DNA of 64,000 nt from QQWI01 sp964522015 (GTDB lineage Bacteria; Bacillota; Clostridia; Peptostreptococcales; Acidaminobacteraceae). The position numbers were made by a program, and so were the translations under genes. This document shows positions 25,079 to 33,491 of the stretch, piece by piece; position 1 is the stretch's first letter; every line of letters starts with the position of its first letter. The stretch covers positions 62,001-126,000 of the forward strand of contig CAZFST010000006.1 in assembly GCA_964522015.1 (NCBI GenBank). Reading direction: 5' to 3'. The notes beneath the pieces were generated by a model. That model was given only the letters and a program-made list of their open reading frames with translations. It was not told the DNA's origin and did no database searches.

Positions 25079-26203
25079 TTAGTCCACAAAGGGGATAAAT
25101 TCATTATACCCCAATTCAGCCATTTGACTTAAGGGTATAAAAAGAATAGAGGCGCTATTGATACAAAATCGCTTGCCACCTAATTCTAGAGGTCCATCTT
25201 CAAACACATGACCCAAGTGACTGTCACCACTTCGACTTCTGACTTCAACCCGGACCATGTTAAAACTGGTGTCTTTATCGTATGTGACCACTTCTGGCAC
25301 GATTGTTTTTGAGAAGCTGGGCCAACCGCAGGCAGAATCAAACTTATCCCGAGAGCTAAACAGGGGTTCACCAGTGGCGACATCAACGTATAGTCCGGAT
25401 TCATATAAATCCCAATATTCATTGCCAAAGGCTCTTTCTGTTTCACCTAATTGCGTCACACTGTACTGGGCCTCAGTGAGTTTTTTCTTAAGCACTTCAT
25501 CGGTGGGTTTAGGGTATTTGTTTGGGTCAATAAGGGGCACATAGGCTGAGTCAAGGTTGATATGGCAGTAGCCATTGGGGTTTTTCTTGAGATAGTCTTG
25601 GTGGTATTCTTCTGCCGGCCCATAATTTAAAAGCATACTCACTTCAACTTGAATGGGTCTTTCATATTTAAGTTGTTCTTGGTCAATATACGACTCAATC
25701 AAAGCAATGTCATTTTTATCGGTAGTATAAATACCTGTTCGATACTGAAGTCCAATATCATTGCCTTGCTGGTTTTCACTGAGGGGATCAATCACTTTAA
25801 AATAGTACTTTAGGATAGCTGGCAATCCAATAATGGAAGCATCATAGACTACCCGTACGGTTTCAGCATGACCGGTGTTAAAATAAGAAACGTCCTCATA
25901 AGTTGGGTTTTCTGTCTTACCATTTGCATAGCCGGAGGTCACTTCTTTGACACCTTCAATCCTTTCCATGTAGGCTTCCAGTCCCCAAAAACAGCCCCCA
26001 GCAAGATAAATCTCTTTGACCAGTTGATTTTTCCATTGGATGGGATCAGTGGTTTTAAGGGTGGCATTGGTCTTAGGGGTATTGGGTACACAAGCGGTTA
26101 CGAGTGTGACAATTGCCAAGAGAAATACTAAAAACTGGCCCCCTTTGAGAGGGCCTTTTGATTTATTTGAGTGGGTGGACTTATCAAGTTTTTTATTAAA
26201 CAT
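25079..26203 (-). CDS. msrAB: Lipoprotein peptide-methionine sulfoxide reductase MsrAB
   Basis: 374 residues. Signal peptide with lipobox L-V-T-A-C (C38), so it is anchored outside the membrane. MsrA domain about 62-215 with catalytic G-G-C-F-W-G (C71) and an R-T-G-I-Y motif. MsrB domain about 235-374 with C-G-W-P-S-F-S-K, R-S-R-S-G-D-S-H-L-G-H-V-F and R-F-C-I-N-S-A-S (catalytic C347). It reduces both S and R methionine sulfoxide in surface proteins. Electrons are expected from the neighbouring TlpA-like thioredoxin lipoprotein, recharged through CcdA. CGGAGG precedes the ATG. Confidence 0.96.
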   Translation of the reverse strand: MFNKKLDKSTHSNKSKGPLKGGQFLVFLLAIVTLVTACVPNTPKTNATLKTTDPIQWKNQLVKEIYLAGGCFWGLEAYMERIEGVKEVTSGYANGKTENPTYEDVSYFNTGHAETVRVVYDASIIGLPAILKYYFKVIDPLSENQQGNDIGLQYRTGIYTTDKNDIALIESYIDQEQLKYERPIQVEVSMLLNYGPAEEYHQDYLKKNPNGYCHINLDSAYVPLIDPNKYPKPTDEVLKKKLTEAQYSVTQLGETERAFGNEYWDLYESGLYVDVATGEPLFSSRDKFDSACGWPSFSKTIVPEVVTYDKDTSFNMVRVEVRSRSGDSHLGHVFEDGPLELGGKRFCINSASILFIPLSQMAELGYNEFIPFVD

Positions 26204-26227
26204 TGTTTACCTCCGTCATGTGGACAG

Positions 26228-26791
26228 TTACTCGAACATCTTTTCAATATTTGCCTTGTCTAAATGGCCTGGTTGAACGGATAACAATTGACCATCTTTA
26301 TCGATAAATGCAGATGTTGGATAGGCACGTACCCCATATACTTTTGAAACATCGCCATTCACATCAAGTAGTACATTTATATTTTTGTATTCCAGTCCTG
26401 CAAACCATGTTTTAAAATCTGCTTCGTTTTGCTCCCCATTATAATCAGGTGAAACAATGGTGATTACCTCAAAGCCATTGTCCTCAGCTGAGAGTGCATC
26501 CATATCTTCAAGACCTGCTAAGCAAATGGAGCACCAGGAAGCCCAGAATTTAATGTAAACCGGTTTGCCATTAAAGGAAGATAAGGTAACGGTTTCACCT
26601 TTTAGATTCATTAAAGCAAAGTCGTGGGGAAGTTCTGATTTCATCATTACTTCAGTTGAATCTTTCGACATATTAGCTGCATCCGTGGAATCAGGCGCAA
26701 CAGCGACTTCTTTTTTTAGACCAGCGCAACCCATTGCCACCACTGCGATTAAAAAAATACTAAGAACTAGTAAAAGTGAATTTCTTTTCAT
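26228..26791 (-). CDS. TlpA/ResA-like thioredoxin lipoprotein
   Basis: 187 residues. Lipobox V-A-M-G-C (C22) after a hydrophobic signal; thioredoxin-like fold about 52-187 with redox motif W-C-S-I-C (C87, C90) and the cis-Pro in A-Y-P-T-S-A-F-I-D. Being extracytoplasmic and sandwiched between msrAB and ccdA, it is the likely electron carrier from CcdA to MsrAB, as pneumococcal Etrx proteins do. GGAGG lies 6 nt before the ATG. Confidence 0.93.
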   Translation of the reverse strand: MKRNSLLLVLSIFLIAVVAMGCAGLKKEVAVAPDSTDAANMSKDSTEVMMKSELPHDFALMNLKGETVTLSSFNGKPVYIKFWASWCSICLAGLEDMDALSAEDNGFEVITIVSPDYNGEQNEADFKTWFAGLEYKNINVLLDVNGDVSKVYGVRAYPTSAFIDKDGQLLSVQPGHLDKANIEKMFE

Positions 26792-26808
26792 AAGAGACCT
26801 CCAATCTG

Positions 26809-27483
26809 CTATAGCAGTTTCTCAAACCAAAGTGTAAAAGTTTGAAGTTGTCTGGTAATGATTAAAAAGCCCATAAAGACAATGAGTAAACCACCGATGC
26901 GCTTAATGGGTAAAAGGTATTTTTCCAGTGCCCCCATGTGCTTTACAAGTACATTTGAGAGTAAGGCAATGATGATAAAGGGTACAGCTATGCCTAGGGT
27001 ATATAAAAACATCAGCCATGCCCCGTAGAAAATTTGACTGCTTTGGGCGGCAACCAGTAAGACTGCACCCAGAACAGGTCCAACGCAAGGGGTCCAAGCG
27101 AAGCTAAATGTCAAACCGATCCAAAAAGAAGAGAAGTAGCTATGGCCTATAAAAAGTCTGAATTTTGTTGTCATATATCGCTCTAAAAAAGGGATTCTCA
27201 GCACATCCATCTGATGAAGCCCCATCAGTATGACGATGGTTCCCATAATCCAGTAAAATGAGTCCAGTTGAAATAATTGCCCAATGGCACCGACCCCAAA
27301 TCCCAATGTGATAAAGGTAACCCCTAGGCCAAGAACAAAGAAGGCAGTTCTTAGAAAAGTCTCAAGGGGGTTCTTGGAGTAGTCTGTCAGGACACCAATG
27401 TAGGCAGGCATTAAAGCGTAGGTACAGGGGGCGAAAAACGAAAGCAGACCAGCAATAAAAACGGTGCTCATGTAAAGGGTCAT
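26809..27483 (-). CDS. ccdA: Thiol electron transporter CcdA
   Basis: 224 residues, six TM helices. The two redox cysteines are in F-F-A-P-C-T-Y-A-L-M-P (C20) and F-A-W-T-P-C-V-G-P-V-L-G (C133), the CcdA/DsbD beta-domain signature. It carries electrons from cytoplasmic thioredoxin across the membrane to extracytoplasmic thiol proteins, here TlpA-like and MsrAB. First gene of the minus-strand operon; a TATAAT lies on the minus strand at 27537-27542, without a clear -35. Confidence 0.94.
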   Translation of the reverse strand: MTLYMSTVFIAGLLSFFAPCTYALMPAYIGVLTDYSKNPLETFLRTAFFVLGLGVTFITLGFGVGAIGQLFQLDSFYWIMGTIVILMGLHQMDVLRIPFLERYMTTKFRLFIGHSYFSSFWIGLTFSFAWTPCVGPVLGAVLLVAAQSSQIFYGAWLMFLYTLGIAVPFIIIALLSNVLVKHMGALEKYLLPIKRIGGLLIVFMGFLIITRQLQTFTLWFEKLL

Positions 27484-27610
27484 TTAAATCACTTCCTTCC
27501 AAAGGATTATGTTTATTAATCTTATTTATTAATACCATTATAGTCCTATTCGACAGCAATTGATATTAATTCTCATATGGAAAGTCTTTGTTTTCAAACG
27601 GTTAATAGTA

Positions 27611-27670
27611 TAAAATTAAAAGTAGCATCATAGAATAGAAAGTAGCATCATGAAATTAAAAGTAGCATCA
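27611..27670 (+). repeat. Three 20-bp tandem units in the leader of the PC4-like gene
   Basis: Units 27611-27630, 27631-27650 and 27651-27670 each end in AGTAGCATCA and differ only in the A/T-rich first half. The block ends 12 bp before the AGGAGG, and the repeat word GCATCAT reappears across the ribosome-site/start boundary (27687-27693). Length and copy number equal those of the 10181-10240 repeat, with a different sequence. Confidence 0.85.
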
Positions 27671-27694
27671 TAATATAATTGAGGAGGCATCATG

Positions 27695-27916
27695 ATGGCA
27701 GAAATTAAATTTGAAATCAAAGAGACGATTGGGGTTCTTTCTGAATCGGCAAAGGGATGGTCTAAGGAACTGAGCTTGGTCAGTTGGAATGACAAGCCAG
27801 CAAAATTTGATTTAAGGGAATGGGACCCAGCCCATCAAAAGATGGGTAAAGGGATGACCCTTACCTCTGATGAGATCAAAAAACTCCGTGATTTGCTGAA
27901 TGGATTGGAGCTGTAA
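27695..27916 (+). CDS. PC4/YdbC-family single-stranded DNA-binding protein
   Basis: 73 residues if ATG 27695 is used (7 nt after GAGGAGG); ATG 27692 is 4 nt from it. The pattern W-S-K-E-L-S-L-V-S-W-N-D-K-P-A-K-F-D-L-R-E-W-D-P and M-G-K-G-M-T-L-T-S-D-E matches the bacterial YdbC relatives of the PC4 coactivator (W-x-K-E-L-N-x-V-x-W-N-x-x-x-P-K-Y-D-I-R-x-W). These proteins bind ssDNA as dimers. Cellular role is not established. Stands alone, followed by a MocR gene. Confidence 0.88.
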   Translation: MAEIKFEIKETIGVLSESAKGWSKELSLVSWNDKPAKFDLREWDPAHQKMGKGMTLTSDEIKKLRDLLNGLEL

Positions 27917-27920
27917 TCAG

Positions 27921-27975
27921 CCCTCATGTAACCTGCTTTATGGCAGTCACAGATAAATGCACTTCAAAATGAGGG
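27921..27975 (+). promoter_or_regulatory. Inverted repeat reaching the MocR gene ribosome site
   Basis: CCCTCAT (27921-27927) and ATGAGGG (27969-27975) are complementary and 41 nt apart. The right arm covers the GAGGGG that would serve as ribosome site for the ATG at 27986. Pairing in RNA could mask translation; alternatively it is the PC4 terminator or a chance match. Confidence 0.35.
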
Positions 27976-27985
27976 GACTGATCAT

Positions 27986-29407
27986 ATGCATGTAGGAAAG
28001 ACCAAACAGATTATTTCAGATATAAAGTTGAGAATCAAAACTGGGCAGTGGCACCACGGGTTTGTGATACCTTCTCAAAGAGAGTTAGCCCTTCAGTATG
28101 GGGTCAATAGAAGTACCATTGTTGAAGTGATTGAAATATTGAAATGTGACGGTTTACTTGAAACCAGAGGGCGCCAAGGGACTGTGGTCTTAAAGTCAGG
28201 GTGGTCTCTGGTTGCCAGTGAAAAAACCCGGCACTGGGGAGAGTCAATTGATTCAGGTTTTTATCAAGCCAATCAACCGACCATTCAGGCCATCAACCGA
28301 CTTGAGTTTGACTCACGTTACATTCGTTTGGGGACAGGGGAGCTTTCACCTTTACTTTACCCAAAAGATGAAATGGAAGACATTCTATCAACTGTCGGTT
28401 CTACAATTCAAAATATGGGTTATGAATGCCCTAAAGGTTCCTTGGATTTGAGACAGGCTGTCAGTGATTATTTAAAAGGTATTGGGATTGAGGCATCTTG
28501 TGAAAGCATACTCATTGTATCAGGGTCCCTGCAAGCCCTTCAGCTGATCAGCATCGGACTGATGTCCCCAGACTCTAGGCTCTTTACTGAAAGTCCTTCC
28601 TACGTCAAGTCCCTGAATACCTTTCAATCGGTGGGCATTGGTCTTGAGGGGGTGCCTTTAGATCAGGAAGGCATATCCCTGGACCATTTGTTGAAAGCTC
28701 TGGTAGCAAGTAATTCTCTGGACAACGTGCTCTACACAATCCCGACATTTCATAACCCCACCGGAAGAGTCATGAGCGAATTACGTAGGAAGGCATTGCT
28801 TAAATTTTGCGCTGCTTATGATTTACCCATCATTGAGGATGACGCATATCGGGAGTTGTGGTTGGATACACCACCCCCAAGTCCACTGAAGGCCATGGAT
28901 GACAGCGGTAATGTTCTTTATTTGGGCACGGTTTCAAAGTCTTTAGCCGCGGGATTTAGAATTGGTTGGGTAGTCGGGCCAGAGTCAGTCATTTCGCGAC
29001 TTGGAGATATTAAAATGCAGCTAGATTACGGCGCCAGTTCCATTTCACAGGCAATTGTTGCACAGTGCTTGAAGACAGGTTTTTATGCACGAAATCTTAT
29101 CTCTCTAAGAAAACAACTGAGAGATCGCAGGCAACTAACACTGGATCTCTTGGAAATGCACTATACAAGCATTGCCACTTGGGAACCGCCAATTGGTGGG
29201 TTTTATATATGGCTAAAGCTTAAAAGCAGAATTTCATCAAAAATACTCTTTAAAAAAGCCTTGGAAAAAATGATATTGATCAATCCTGGCGATATCTATG
29301 ATTATGAAAAAAATGACCATTTGCGTATTTCTTATGCCTATGCCAGCGAGGAAGAGCTCAATAGCGCCTTGCCAATATTAGCGGAAATCATAAAAAGTTT
29401 GATTTGA
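27986..29407 (+). CDS. MocR-type (GntR-aminotransferase) transcription regulator
   Basis: 473 residues: winged GntR HTH about 1-75 (P-S-Q-R-E-L-A-L-Q-Y-G-V-N-R-S-T-I), linker, then a class I aminotransferase-like domain about 110-473. The PLP lysine lies in L-G-T-V-S-K-S-L-A-A-G-F-R-I-G-W; P-T-F-H-N-P-T-G-R and E-D-D-A-Y-R-E-L are conserved PLP-site pieces. MocR proteins sense PLP or amino-acid ligands and control nearby genes; the LysE-type exporter that follows is the likely target. The true ligand is unknown. Confidence 0.93.
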   Translation: MHVGKTKQIISDIKLRIKTGQWHHGFVIPSQRELALQYGVNRSTIVEVIEILKCDGLLETRGRQGTVVLKSGWSLVASEKTRHWGESIDSGFYQANQPTIQAINRLEFDSRYIRLGTGELSPLLYPKDEMEDILSTVGSTIQNMGYECPKGSLDLRQAVSDYLKGIGIEASCESILIVSGSLQALQLISIGLMSPDSRLFTESPSYVKSLNTFQSVGIGLEGVPLDQEGISLDHLLKALVASNSLDNVLYTIPTFHNPTGRVMSELRRKALLKFCAAYDLPIIEDDAYRELWLDTPPPSPLKAMDDSGNVLYLGTVSKSLAAGFRIGWVVGPESVISRLGDIKMQLDYGASSISQAIVAQCLKTGFYARNLISLRKQLRDRRQLTLDLLEMHYTSIATWEPPIGGFYIWLKLKSRISSKILFKKALEKMILINPGDIYDYEKNDHLRISYAYASEEELNSALPILAEIIKSLI

Positions 29408-29542
29408 AGGACTTACTCAGTTTGGTTTGGTTCCAAATCAAGTTTGGTTGGGTAAAATTTTGAACTTTGGTCCTGTTCCCACATGATTGAATGGTGATAT
29501 GATGTGTCCATCGAGTTTAAAACAGATTATGGGGTGCTAAAA

Positions 29543-30151
29543 ATGGGACAGTTTCTATTACAGGGTTTTTTAGTTGGCTTAGCTTATGTGGCGCCAATTG
29601 GCATGCAAAACGCTTATGTAATCAACTCAGCAACAAAGTTTTCAAAAGCGAAGGCCATACAGGTGGCTTTAATCACGATCTTCTTTGATATTACCTTGGC
29701 ATTAGCCTGCTTTTTCGGAGTGGGATTGCTGCTGGACCGCTTTATATTTTTAAAGCAGCTCATCATCATTTTTGGTGGCCTAGCCGTTTGTTACATTGGG
29801 TTTACCCTGATTAAAAGCAAAACCACAGGGCTAGGGGAATCAAATCTCAAAGTCTCTCTTTGGGCCAATGTGGTGATGTGCTTTACTGTAACCTGGCTGA
29901 ATCCTCAAGCCCTGATTGACGGCACAATGCTCCTCAGTGGTTTTAAGGCAAGTCTTAAAATCTTTGAAGGGTACTATTTTATCACCGGTGTGGTGCTGGC
30001 CTCCACATTATGGTTTATGAGCTTGGTTTTGATTGTATCCCGATTTAAAGATAAGATGACCCCAAAGGTATTGACCATGATCAATCGTGTTTGCGGTGTT
30101 GTCATCTTGATCTTTGGTCTTAAAATTTTTATGTCTTTTTTTTACCCCTGA
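29543..30151 (+). CDS. LysE/ArgO-type amino-acid exporter
   Basis: 202 residues from ATG 29543 (GGGGTG 6 nt upstream); the frame is open from a GTG at 29504 without a ribosome site. Five to six TM helices, beginning F-L-V-G-L-A-Y-V-A-P-I-G-M-Q-N-A-Y-V-I, the LysE family signature (G-P-x-N), and a W-L-N-P-Q-A loop. It likely exports a basic amino acid. The MocR gene upstream on the same strand is the probable regulator. Confidence 0.9.
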   Translation: MGQFLLQGFLVGLAYVAPIGMQNAYVINSATKFSKAKAIQVALITIFFDITLALACFFGVGLLLDRFIFLKQLIIIFGGLAVCYIGFTLIKSKTTGLGESNLKVSLWANVVMCFTVTWLNPQALIDGTMLLSGFKASLKIFEGYYFITGVVLASTLWFMSLVLIVSRFKDKMTPKVLTMINRVCGVVILIFGLKIFMSFFYP

Positions 30152-30212
30152 TTTCACTGGATACCTTGACCAATCTTCTAATCCATTTATAATGTTGGCC
30201 CTGGCAATAAAT

Positions 30213-30220
30213 GCTATAAT
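30213..30220 (+). promoter_or_regulatory. Extended -10 promoter for the MutS-like gene
   Basis: TGCTATAAT around 30212-30220 is a perfect extended -10 (TGnTATAAT), 37 nt before ATG 30257. No good -35 is visible. Confidence 0.5.
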
Positions 30221-30256
30221 TAGTATAGCCATATTTCCAGTTGGGGGTAAAATCAA

Positions 30257-31915
30257 ATGCAGTTTAATGCTATCAAAGTCTGGTTAACACAATGCTTCTG
30301 GTTTTTCAGCCGTCAAAAAACACCGAGTACCTTGCCAATCAAAAAGACTACCCTAGAAGACATTGAAAGTTTTTATGGCACTCACCCCCTGTCCCCTGAA
30401 AGAGGGATAAAGATTGATGCCATTACTTGGAACGACTTAAATATGACCTCGCTCTTTACAAAGCTTGCTAATTGTTATACGTCAGCAGGGCAACATTGGC
30501 TATTCGCGGCACTACACCACACCCTTTATCAAAAGGATGATCTTGAAAAGAGGCAAGCCACCTTGAAGGCGCTGACGGACCTTCAAAGCGCCCAACCCAA
30601 GAGTTTTAGTCAACTTGAAACCACCCTGTGTCGTATTGGGGCCACAAAAGCCAACACATTAGAACAACTTGACCATCACATAAAAAGCAATACAGGCCTA
30701 CTGGTACTGGTCAAATGCCTTCGTTATAGCTGGATAAGTGCCATCCTGTACACTGTGATGACCTATACTGCAACTTATTTACCATTTCATCAATTGAGTC
30801 TAACGGTCTCCTTACTACTCTCAGGTATCAATATTCTTGTCCACTACGGGATTAGTAGCCGCATCGGAGAACAGATTAAAGCCTTAAGCTACATTAGTTG
30901 CCTTTTAGGTAGCGCTTCAAAGATTGAACAGTTGATCAAACCTGTACTACCACTACATAGTAAACAGCTTTTGGGGGTTAGTAAAAATCTTAAGTCCTTG
31001 ATAAATCAGAGCAAAGGGGCAATGGATTTAGCTGGAGGGATGGTAGAATTTGAGTACTTGAAAATCCTCATGTTATCTAAAACAATTGCTTACCTTAAAT
31101 CTGCCGGCACCCTACAAGGTAAAGTTGCTGATGTTCATCAGCTCTACTCCCTGATTGGTGAAATTGATGGGCTAATTTCCATTGCGAGATATCATCTTGT
31201 AGCACAAAGTGATCATTTGCGTAATGACTTTGCGGCCCTTTGCTATCCAAGTTTTAGTTCTCTGGAAAGCAAAAGGTTGGGAACGACCTCGGGATTACGT
31301 GTTGAAGCCATTTATCACCCTTTGTTAGAAAGTCCCGTGTGCAATGATATCGAGTTAAATCAGAGCATCATTATTACTGGTTCAAATATGAGTGGAAAAT
31401 CAACCTTTCTCCGTGCATTAGCCATCAGCGCCCTTTGTTCACAGACCATTTGTACGGCGTTTGCAAAGCGTTATACCAGTGTACCCTTCAGCATTATTTC
31501 TAGTATCAGCCTGAATGACAATGTTAGTGAGGGTAAGAGTTATTATCTTGCTGAGGCCCAGGGGATATTGCGTATGCTACAATCACCAAAACTGCCAGGT
31601 GTTCAGAATTTATTTTTTATTGATGAGATTTTTAAGGGCACCAACGCCAACGAAAGGGTTATTGTAGCTTCAGAGATTTTGAATCAGCTCGAGGCTCAAG
31701 GAGCACTTGTAGTGGTGACAACACACGATCTACAAATTTTAGAGAACTTAGCTGACTATCAACCCTATTATTTTACGGAAAATGTTACGGATGAAGCTAT
31801 GACCTTTAGCTATAAGATACATAGTGGCAAGAGCCACACGCAAAATGCCATTAAGATTTTAGCCTATCTGAAATATCCCAAAGAGTTGATTGTACGGATG
31901 ACTGAGCGGGGGTAG
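30257..31915 (+). CDS. MutS-family ATPase with predicted membrane helices
   Basis: 552 residues. The C-terminal MutS-type ATPase is intact: Walker A G-S-N-M-S-G-K-S-T (375-383), Walker B L-F-F-I-D-E-I-F-K-G-T-N (about 453-464), and the T-T-H-D switch. MutS mismatch-recognition domain I is missing. At about 155-200 are two hydrophobic stretches (I-S-A-I-L-Y-T-V-M-T-Y and L-T-V-S-L-L-L-S-G-I-N-I-L-V) likely to span the membrane. Such short MutS-V proteins are widespread in Firmicutes and Bacteroidetes but their function is not established. The core helices (150-350) correspond to the MutS lever region. Confidence 0.85.
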   Translation: MQFNAIKVWLTQCFWFFSRQKTPSTLPIKKTTLEDIESFYGTHPLSPERGIKIDAITWNDLNMTSLFTKLANCYTSAGQHWLFAALHHTLYQKDDLEKRQATLKALTDLQSAQPKSFSQLETTLCRIGATKANTLEQLDHHIKSNTGLLVLVKCLRYSWISAILYTVMTYTATYLPFHQLSLTVSLLLSGINILVHYGISSRIGEQIKALSYISCLLGSASKIEQLIKPVLPLHSKQLLGVSKNLKSLINQSKGAMDLAGGMVEFEYLKILMLSKTIAYLKSAGTLQGKVADVHQLYSLIGEIDGLISIARYHLVAQSDHLRNDFAALCYPSFSSLESKRLGTTSGLRVEAIYHPLLESPVCNDIELNQSIIITGSNMSGKSTFLRALAISALCSQTICTAFAKRYTSVPFSIISSISLNDNVSEGKSYYLAEAQGILRMLQSPKLPGVQNLFFIDEIFKGTNANERVIVASEILNQLEAQGALVVVTTHDLQILENLADYQPYYFTENVTDEAMTFSYKIHSGKSHTQNAIKILAYLKYPKELIVRMTERG

Positions 31916-31920
31916 TTGTG

Positions 31921-31937
31921 TTACAATGATATTGTAA
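31921..31937. promoter_or_regulatory. Perfect palindrome TTACAAT-GAT-ATTGTAA
   Basis: Seven-base arms around GAT lie 5 nt after the MutS-like stop and 28 nt before the small lipoprotein ATG. It could be an operator for the lipoprotein gene or part of a weak terminator, since it runs into an A-tract rather than a T-tract on the plus strand. Confidence 0.5.
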
Positions 31938-31964
31938 AAAAATAGAAAAAAAGGGGGCATCATT

Positions 31965-32279
31965 ATGAAACTACTAAAAAATAAAAAAACAATCTTACTT
32001 GCTCTTGTTGTAACCCTAGCCGCTTTAGCGATGACAGGTTGCATGGCCAATGCAGGGGTTCCACCAGAAAAAGCCGCGGGATTTTTTGCAGGTATTTGGC
32101 ACGGTTGGATTGCACCATTTGCCTTGATTGTGAGCATTTTTAACGATAACGTGGCCATTTACGAAGTACATAACACCGGATTCTGGTACGACTTTGCCTA
32201 CTACGGCGCCATCGTCGGTGGCGCAGGCAGCCTGACCTATTCAAGAGGCTCAGCAAGAAGAAAAAGAAACAAGGACTAA
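31965..32279 (+). CDS. Small lipoprotein with glycine-rich membrane segments
   Basis: 104 residues. Signal peptide with lipobox A-M-T-G-C (about C26), then W-H-G-W-I-A-P-F-A-L-I-V-S-I-F and Y-G-A-I-V-G-G-A-G-S-L, two hydrophobic stretches separated by a polar loop, and a basic tail R-G-S-A-R-R-K-R-N-K-D. Proteins of this shape occur widely in Clostridia without assigned function. GGGGGC precedes the ATG. The basic C-terminus suggests an inward-facing tail after a final TM helix. Confidence 0.8.
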   Translation: MKLLKNKKTILLALVVTLAALAMTGCMANAGVPPEKAAGFFAGIWHGWIAPFALIVSIFNDNVAIYEVHNTGFWYDFAYYGAIVGGAGSLTYSRGSARRKRNKD

Positions 32280-32300
32280 GTTTAGTTTGAGCGTACGATA

Positions 32301-32801
32301 ATGACGATTAACTCATACGATTTTGAAGTGATATCTGGATGTACAGACGAGGTTGGCAAAATCATTACATCTGCAATCAAAAACGCTAAATATGTATATG
32401 CTTTTAGAACGCATACACATATTTTACAAAATTCTGAGCTGATCAAATGGTTTATGTTGAATGCCAGTGAACAAATAACGGAATTAGTAGTCAACTTCAT
32501 AACAAAGGATGTAAGGCAAGTTTGTAAATCATTCATAGATCAAGAAATGGTATATAAATTAGAGCTAACACAAGAAAACAAAATTCATTTCATGAATCGG
32601 TTCAAAATAGCCACTAGAGATTTAAGAATTGATGTGAAGAAAGAGTTGTCAGACCCTATCTTCGTTGATGATCCAATTTACGATCAATATGATTTCATAT
32701 TTGCTGCTGATGACAAGCTAATATTATTAACTAGCTTGCATGATTACAATTTTCTGTTATCAAAAGAGGTTGTAGAATTTGAAAATCTAGGGGTAACCTA
32801 A
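32301..32801 (+). CDS. Hypothetical protein
   Basis: 166 residues, no signal peptide, no TM segment, no recognised motif. The start at ATG 32301 has no clear ribosome site, 21 nt after the lipoprotein stop. Base composition turns AT-rich here, marking the left edge of an accessory stretch. Mixed alpha/beta by appearance, with a late F-I-F-A-A-D-D-K-L-I-L-L-T-S-L pattern. The overlapping reverse frame (32282-32536) is shorter and weaker. Family not recognised. Confidence 0.55.
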   Translation: MTINSYDFEVISGCTDEVGKIITSAIKNAKYVYAFRTHTHILQNSELIKWFMLNASEQITELVVNFITKDVRQVCKSFIDQEMVYKLELTQENKIHFMNRFKIATRDLRIDVKKELSDPIFVDDPIYDQYDFIFAADDKLILLTSLHDYNFLLSKEVVEFENLGVT

Positions 32802-32814
32802 AAAGGTAACGAGA

Positions 32815-32847
32815 AAGCCACTGAGTGTCATCTATACTCAGTGGCTT
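32815..32847 (+). terminator. Strong hairpin after the hypothetical gene
   Basis: AAGCCACTGAGT (32815-32826) pairs with ACTCAGTGGCTT (32836-32847) around a 9-nt loop. No long T-run follows, so termination is likely but not certain. It also ends minus-strand reads from 32906 onward. Confidence 0.6.
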
Positions 32848-32905
32848 AAACTATTGATTCTTTGGCGGAAGGATGCTTTTGGGGGAAGATCAACACTTGG
32901 AAATC

Positions 32906-33391
32906 CTATAAATTACTTAAGGTGATTATATTGCTACCTTTCGATTCATAGTATTCAAGCATTTCACCAATTTTCCTTTTATCATAACTCGTAATGCAAT
33001 CTGATAAGACATTCACACTATAATTTACTTTACGTAAGTTGAAACAGGTGGATTTGACACAAACAGCAGCATCTGCTCCTGTAATGTAGAAATTACATAT
33101 TTCATTTTTGTTGATGAATTCTGCAAATTCTTCACTGCTTAATGCGTTACTTTTATATTTTGTAAAAACATTTTCAGATACTATTTTCAGGTCTAAAACT
33201 AATTCAGCCCCTTTTGTATTGGGTTTGAATGTTCTCGTACCTGCTGATAAATTTTCGTGCCTTATATAAACAACATGAATATAATTATTGACTGCCCAAT
33301 CAATAGCTTGATTGATATTGTCAATGACCTCCTTGTAATTCTTTGTTATGTCATTTTGAATGTCTATGATTACTAAAGCTGTCTTTTGCAT
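32906..33391 (-). CDS. Isochorismatase-like cysteine hydrolase
   Basis: 161 residues with the isochorismatase fold: A-L-V-I-I-D-I-Q-N-D-I (catalytic Asp), an F-T-K-Y-K lysine region, and Y-I-T-G-A-D-A-A-V-C-V-K-S-T-C-F-N with the nucleophile Cys. The family hydrolyses amides such as nicotinamide, carbamoylsarcosine or isochorismate; the substrate here is not decided by sequence. GAGGAGA precedes the ATG by 6 nt. The preceding minus-strand gene is a WYL regulator, separated by a terminator. Confidence 0.87.
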   Translation of the reverse strand: MQKTALVIIDIQNDITKNYKEVIDNINQAIDWAVNNYIHVVYIRHENLSAGTRTFKPNTKGAELVLDLKIVSENVFTKYKSNALSSEEFAEFINKNEICNFYITGADAAVCVKSTCFNLRKVNYSVNVLSDCITSYDKRKIGEMLEYYESKGSNIITLSNL

Positions 33392-33446
33392 TGGTTATTC
33401 TCCTCACTTGTCTTTGTACACTAGGTAGATCCTTACAATGATGATT

Positions 33447-33491
33447 ATATCAAAACTTCCCTGACAACTGCTGTCAGGGAAGTTTTGATAT
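33447..33491 (-). terminator. Terminator after the WYL regulator gene
   Basis: A perfect inverted repeat with 20-nt arms (33447-33466 and 33472-33491) around a 5-nt loop. On the minus strand the stem ends in TTTTGATAT. The stop codon of the WYL gene (33474) lies inside the loop-proximal arm. Confidence 0.7.
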
